From Terana coerulea (taxonomy: Eukaryota > Basidiomycota > Agaricomycetes > Polyporales > Phanerochaetaceae): 64,000 nucleotides of DNA. Every line of letters starts with the position of its first letter. The first letter of the stretch is position 1. The translations under genes were made by a program, and so were the position numbers. Location of the stretch: assembly GCA_024811115.1 (NCBI GenBank), contig JAKOGH010000690.1:496001-560000 (forward strand), read 5' to 3'. Positions 62,479-64,000 of the stretch are shown here, piece after piece. The notes under the pieces are model-generated. The model saw nothing but the letters and a program-made list of their open reading frames with translations. It was not told where the DNA came from and did no database searches.

Positions 62479-63270
62479 GCTACGGCGTTGCAATTCTGTC
62501 AACGATTCACATCTGATGTTGTGGCGACCGGCCGCCGTGCAGCTGGGATTAGGCGTAGCTCTCACAGAAAAGCTTGTAGATCATAGTGAGTTGGTTTAAC
62601 GAAGCGCCTACGTGCGCATACACAGCGTCGCATTGCTCTAGGTGCCTTGACTCTTGTTACCCCTCAGTCTCTTCCACTGTCCAGTACACGTTTGACTGCG
62701 CGCTTAGGGTCTCTCGACACGCGGACATTGTGCGGATCCAGAAATGGTTTGTTGTTCCTCAAACATCCCTCGAGCACATATAGGACGACATCGAACTAGG
62801 TGCAGCGCAGCTGAGCCAAGTGGTTTGTGGCACTGTCACACAGCAGATGGGCTAGGTCGTTCACAAGGTCTGTATGCCGGGTAGCAGCAAGAACGGTAGT
62901 TCTGCCGAGGCTCCCATGGGTGCTTCTGTGTGACCATAACTGCATGCTAGCTCGTGCATGAGCTTCCCACGAGAGATCCCGACGAACATTCTGAACGAGT
63001 ATTTTTGTGCGTGCCTGCTTCACTGTGGCCGATACTTCCCGTCCTAACACAGCCCATGACCAGGATATACATACGGGGCCCGGTGCTCCCGGATTCTTGT
63101 GCCTTACGAAAGAGTGTTTCCTTACAACTTGAAGCTGCCGTCGTCTCGGTTAGGCGGTGTCGGCCGCCGCGAAGGTGTCATCACGCAAGGGTCAGGCAAT
63201 GCGTACTGTGCCGTATATAAACTGCACAACTGCAGTGGGCTGAATCCAGGTCTCCAACCCGCCCAACGCG
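62479..63270. other. Gap between MFS transporter and carboxylesterase
   Basis: 790 bp with no gene I can support. A TATATAAA-like run (GTATATAAACTG, about 63213) lies some 55 bp upstream of the esterase ATG and may be its TATA box. Confidence 0.4.
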
Positions 63271-64000
63271 ATGAAGGAAGTCATGTGGCTCATCGCCCTA
63301 CTGAACCTCTCACTTCCCTTGCTTACAAGCTCAGCTCCAAGTCCCCCGTCTCTCGTTGTCAGCACCACAGCTGGGACGTTCCGCGGTGTCTCTGCACCTT
63401 CCCCAGTCAACACGGAAAAATGGCTTGGTGTCCCCTTCGCGCAGTCTCCCGTTGGTAGCCTGCGCTTCAAGGCACCAGTTGCAATCACGTCGCCTTCGCG
63501 CGAGGTCAAAAACGCGACGCAGTTTGGCAACGCCTGCCCACAAGTGCCTTCGAGCAGCCTCGGCGCACCTATCGGCGAAGATTGCTTATTTTTGAATGTG
63601 CGTCGTCGTGTTTTCGCATACTGGATTGGCCACTAATCATCCAAAATTGGAAAGATATGGAGGCCTGCTGGCACTGCTGCTAATGCGAAGCTGCCTATCC
63701 TGGTTTGGTTCTACGTAGGCCGTCTCACTTTCTTGTGCGATCATCCCGACTCATTTCCACGGTAGGGCGGGGCATTCATGAATGGGTGACTATTAATACG
63801 CTCCCCTAACATCAAAGCATCTAACTTGTACAATAGCGCGGCTTCGGACGCTTCATTCGACCCGACACGTGAGTTCGGTTTGCCAAGAATACCTCGAAAC
63901 ATCGATAAACATTTATATGGCAGGCATTATCAACCGAAGCGTAAACATTTCCAAGCCTATAATGTTTGTCTCTGTGTCAGTGGCTTATCTGTCTTGTCAT
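63271..64000 (+). CDS. Type-B carboxylesterase/lipase, N-terminal part
   Basis: Secreted alpha/beta-hydrolase that would cleave carboxylic esters; the right edge cuts it. Signal peptide MKEVMWLIALLNLSLPLLTS; then VVSTTAGTFRGVSAPSPVNT, EKWLGVPFAQSPVGSLRFKA (the GIPYAxPPxGxLRF block), GNACPQVPSSSLGAPIGEDC, LFLN, then IWRPAGTAANAKLPILVWFY, and GGAFMNG, which forms the oxyanion hole, split by an intron (about 63715-63770). AASDASFDPT and INRSVNISKPIMFVSVS follow. Introns near 63598-63654, 63715-63770, 63787-63835 and 63870-63922. The nucleophile Ser (GxSxG) lies beyond the edge, so activity cannot be judged. Conserved EDCLxLN is typical of type-B enzymes. Confidence 0.88.

Noticed and set aside
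62796..63050. Ankyrin-like minus-strand fragment (GRTTVLAATRHTDLV)
   Set aside because: A single weak repeat-like match without neighbours or exon structure.

Overview
The window reads as nuclear DNA of a basidiomycete fungus, most likely an Agaricomycete. The evidence is: genes on both strands broken by many short introns of about 40-70 nt (GT...AG, often with a CTAAC/CTGAC-type branch site); very short intergenic gaps; TAG, TGA and TAA all used as true stops; and lineage-typical genes (a priA-like fruiting-body protein, a HET-C homologue, TAF2 with bromodomains, basidiomycete-type MED11, ATG27 and bHLH proteins). I see no CRISPR array, operon or rRNA, and no tRNA or complete transposon by eye.

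Layout: 1-4495 (+) 3' part of the FAB1/PIKfyve lipid kinase; 4652-6516 (-) LTV1; 6657-13505 (+) TAF2 with three C-terminal bromodomains; 13757-17500 (+) HET-C; 18135-19635 (+) F-box protein; 20110-20960 a scar holding a decayed minus-strand remnant and a diverged copy of the HET-C 3' end; 21134-23090 (-) NCS1 purine/cytosine permease; 23752-27386 (-) coatomer beta; 27729-28689 (-) CstF-64/Rna15-like hinge and C-terminal protein; 28971-29624 (+) MED11; 29739-30265 (-) tubulin cofactor A; 32500-33507 and 40863-41959 (both -) two paralogous bHLH factors flanking a multipass membrane protein (35939-~37330, -); 42965-44182 (-) ATG27; 44385-46382 (+) complex I 49-kDa subunit; 46490-47669 (-) NIF3; 48091-48577 (+) glutaredoxin; 48827-49712 (-) histone-fold protein; 54039-55210 (+) priA-like secreted Cys-rich protein; 55523-60235 (-) SHOC1/ZIP2-like XPF-fold protein; 60389-62478 (+) MFS transporter; 63271-64000 (+) type-B carboxylesterase, cut by the right edge.

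Most of the content is unlinked housekeeping: vesicle traffic and lipid signalling (FAB1, coatomer, ATG27), ribosome assembly (LTV1), transcription and RNA processing (TAF2, MED11, CstF-64-like), tubulin folding, respiration and redox. Divergent pairs share short promoters (LTV1/TAF2, CstF-like/MED11, ATG27/NUO49, NIF3/GRX, SHOC1-like/MFS). The gene-poor stretches (30.3-32.5, 33.5-35.9, 37.3-40.9 and 49.7-54.0 kb) lie around the bHLH genes and upstream of priA.

The main caution and the main puzzles: about ten conserved genes carry single-base frame breaks, mostly in 3-5 base homopolymers and of both signs, which points to consensus errors. Two genes (HET-C and NIF3) carry an in-frame TAG where the sequence otherwise reads through. 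The most interesting biology is the TAF2-triple-bromodomain fusion, the partial HET-C duplication with its stop codon, the linked bHLH paralogues, and the XPF-fold meiotic candidate. All splice sites were placed by eye.
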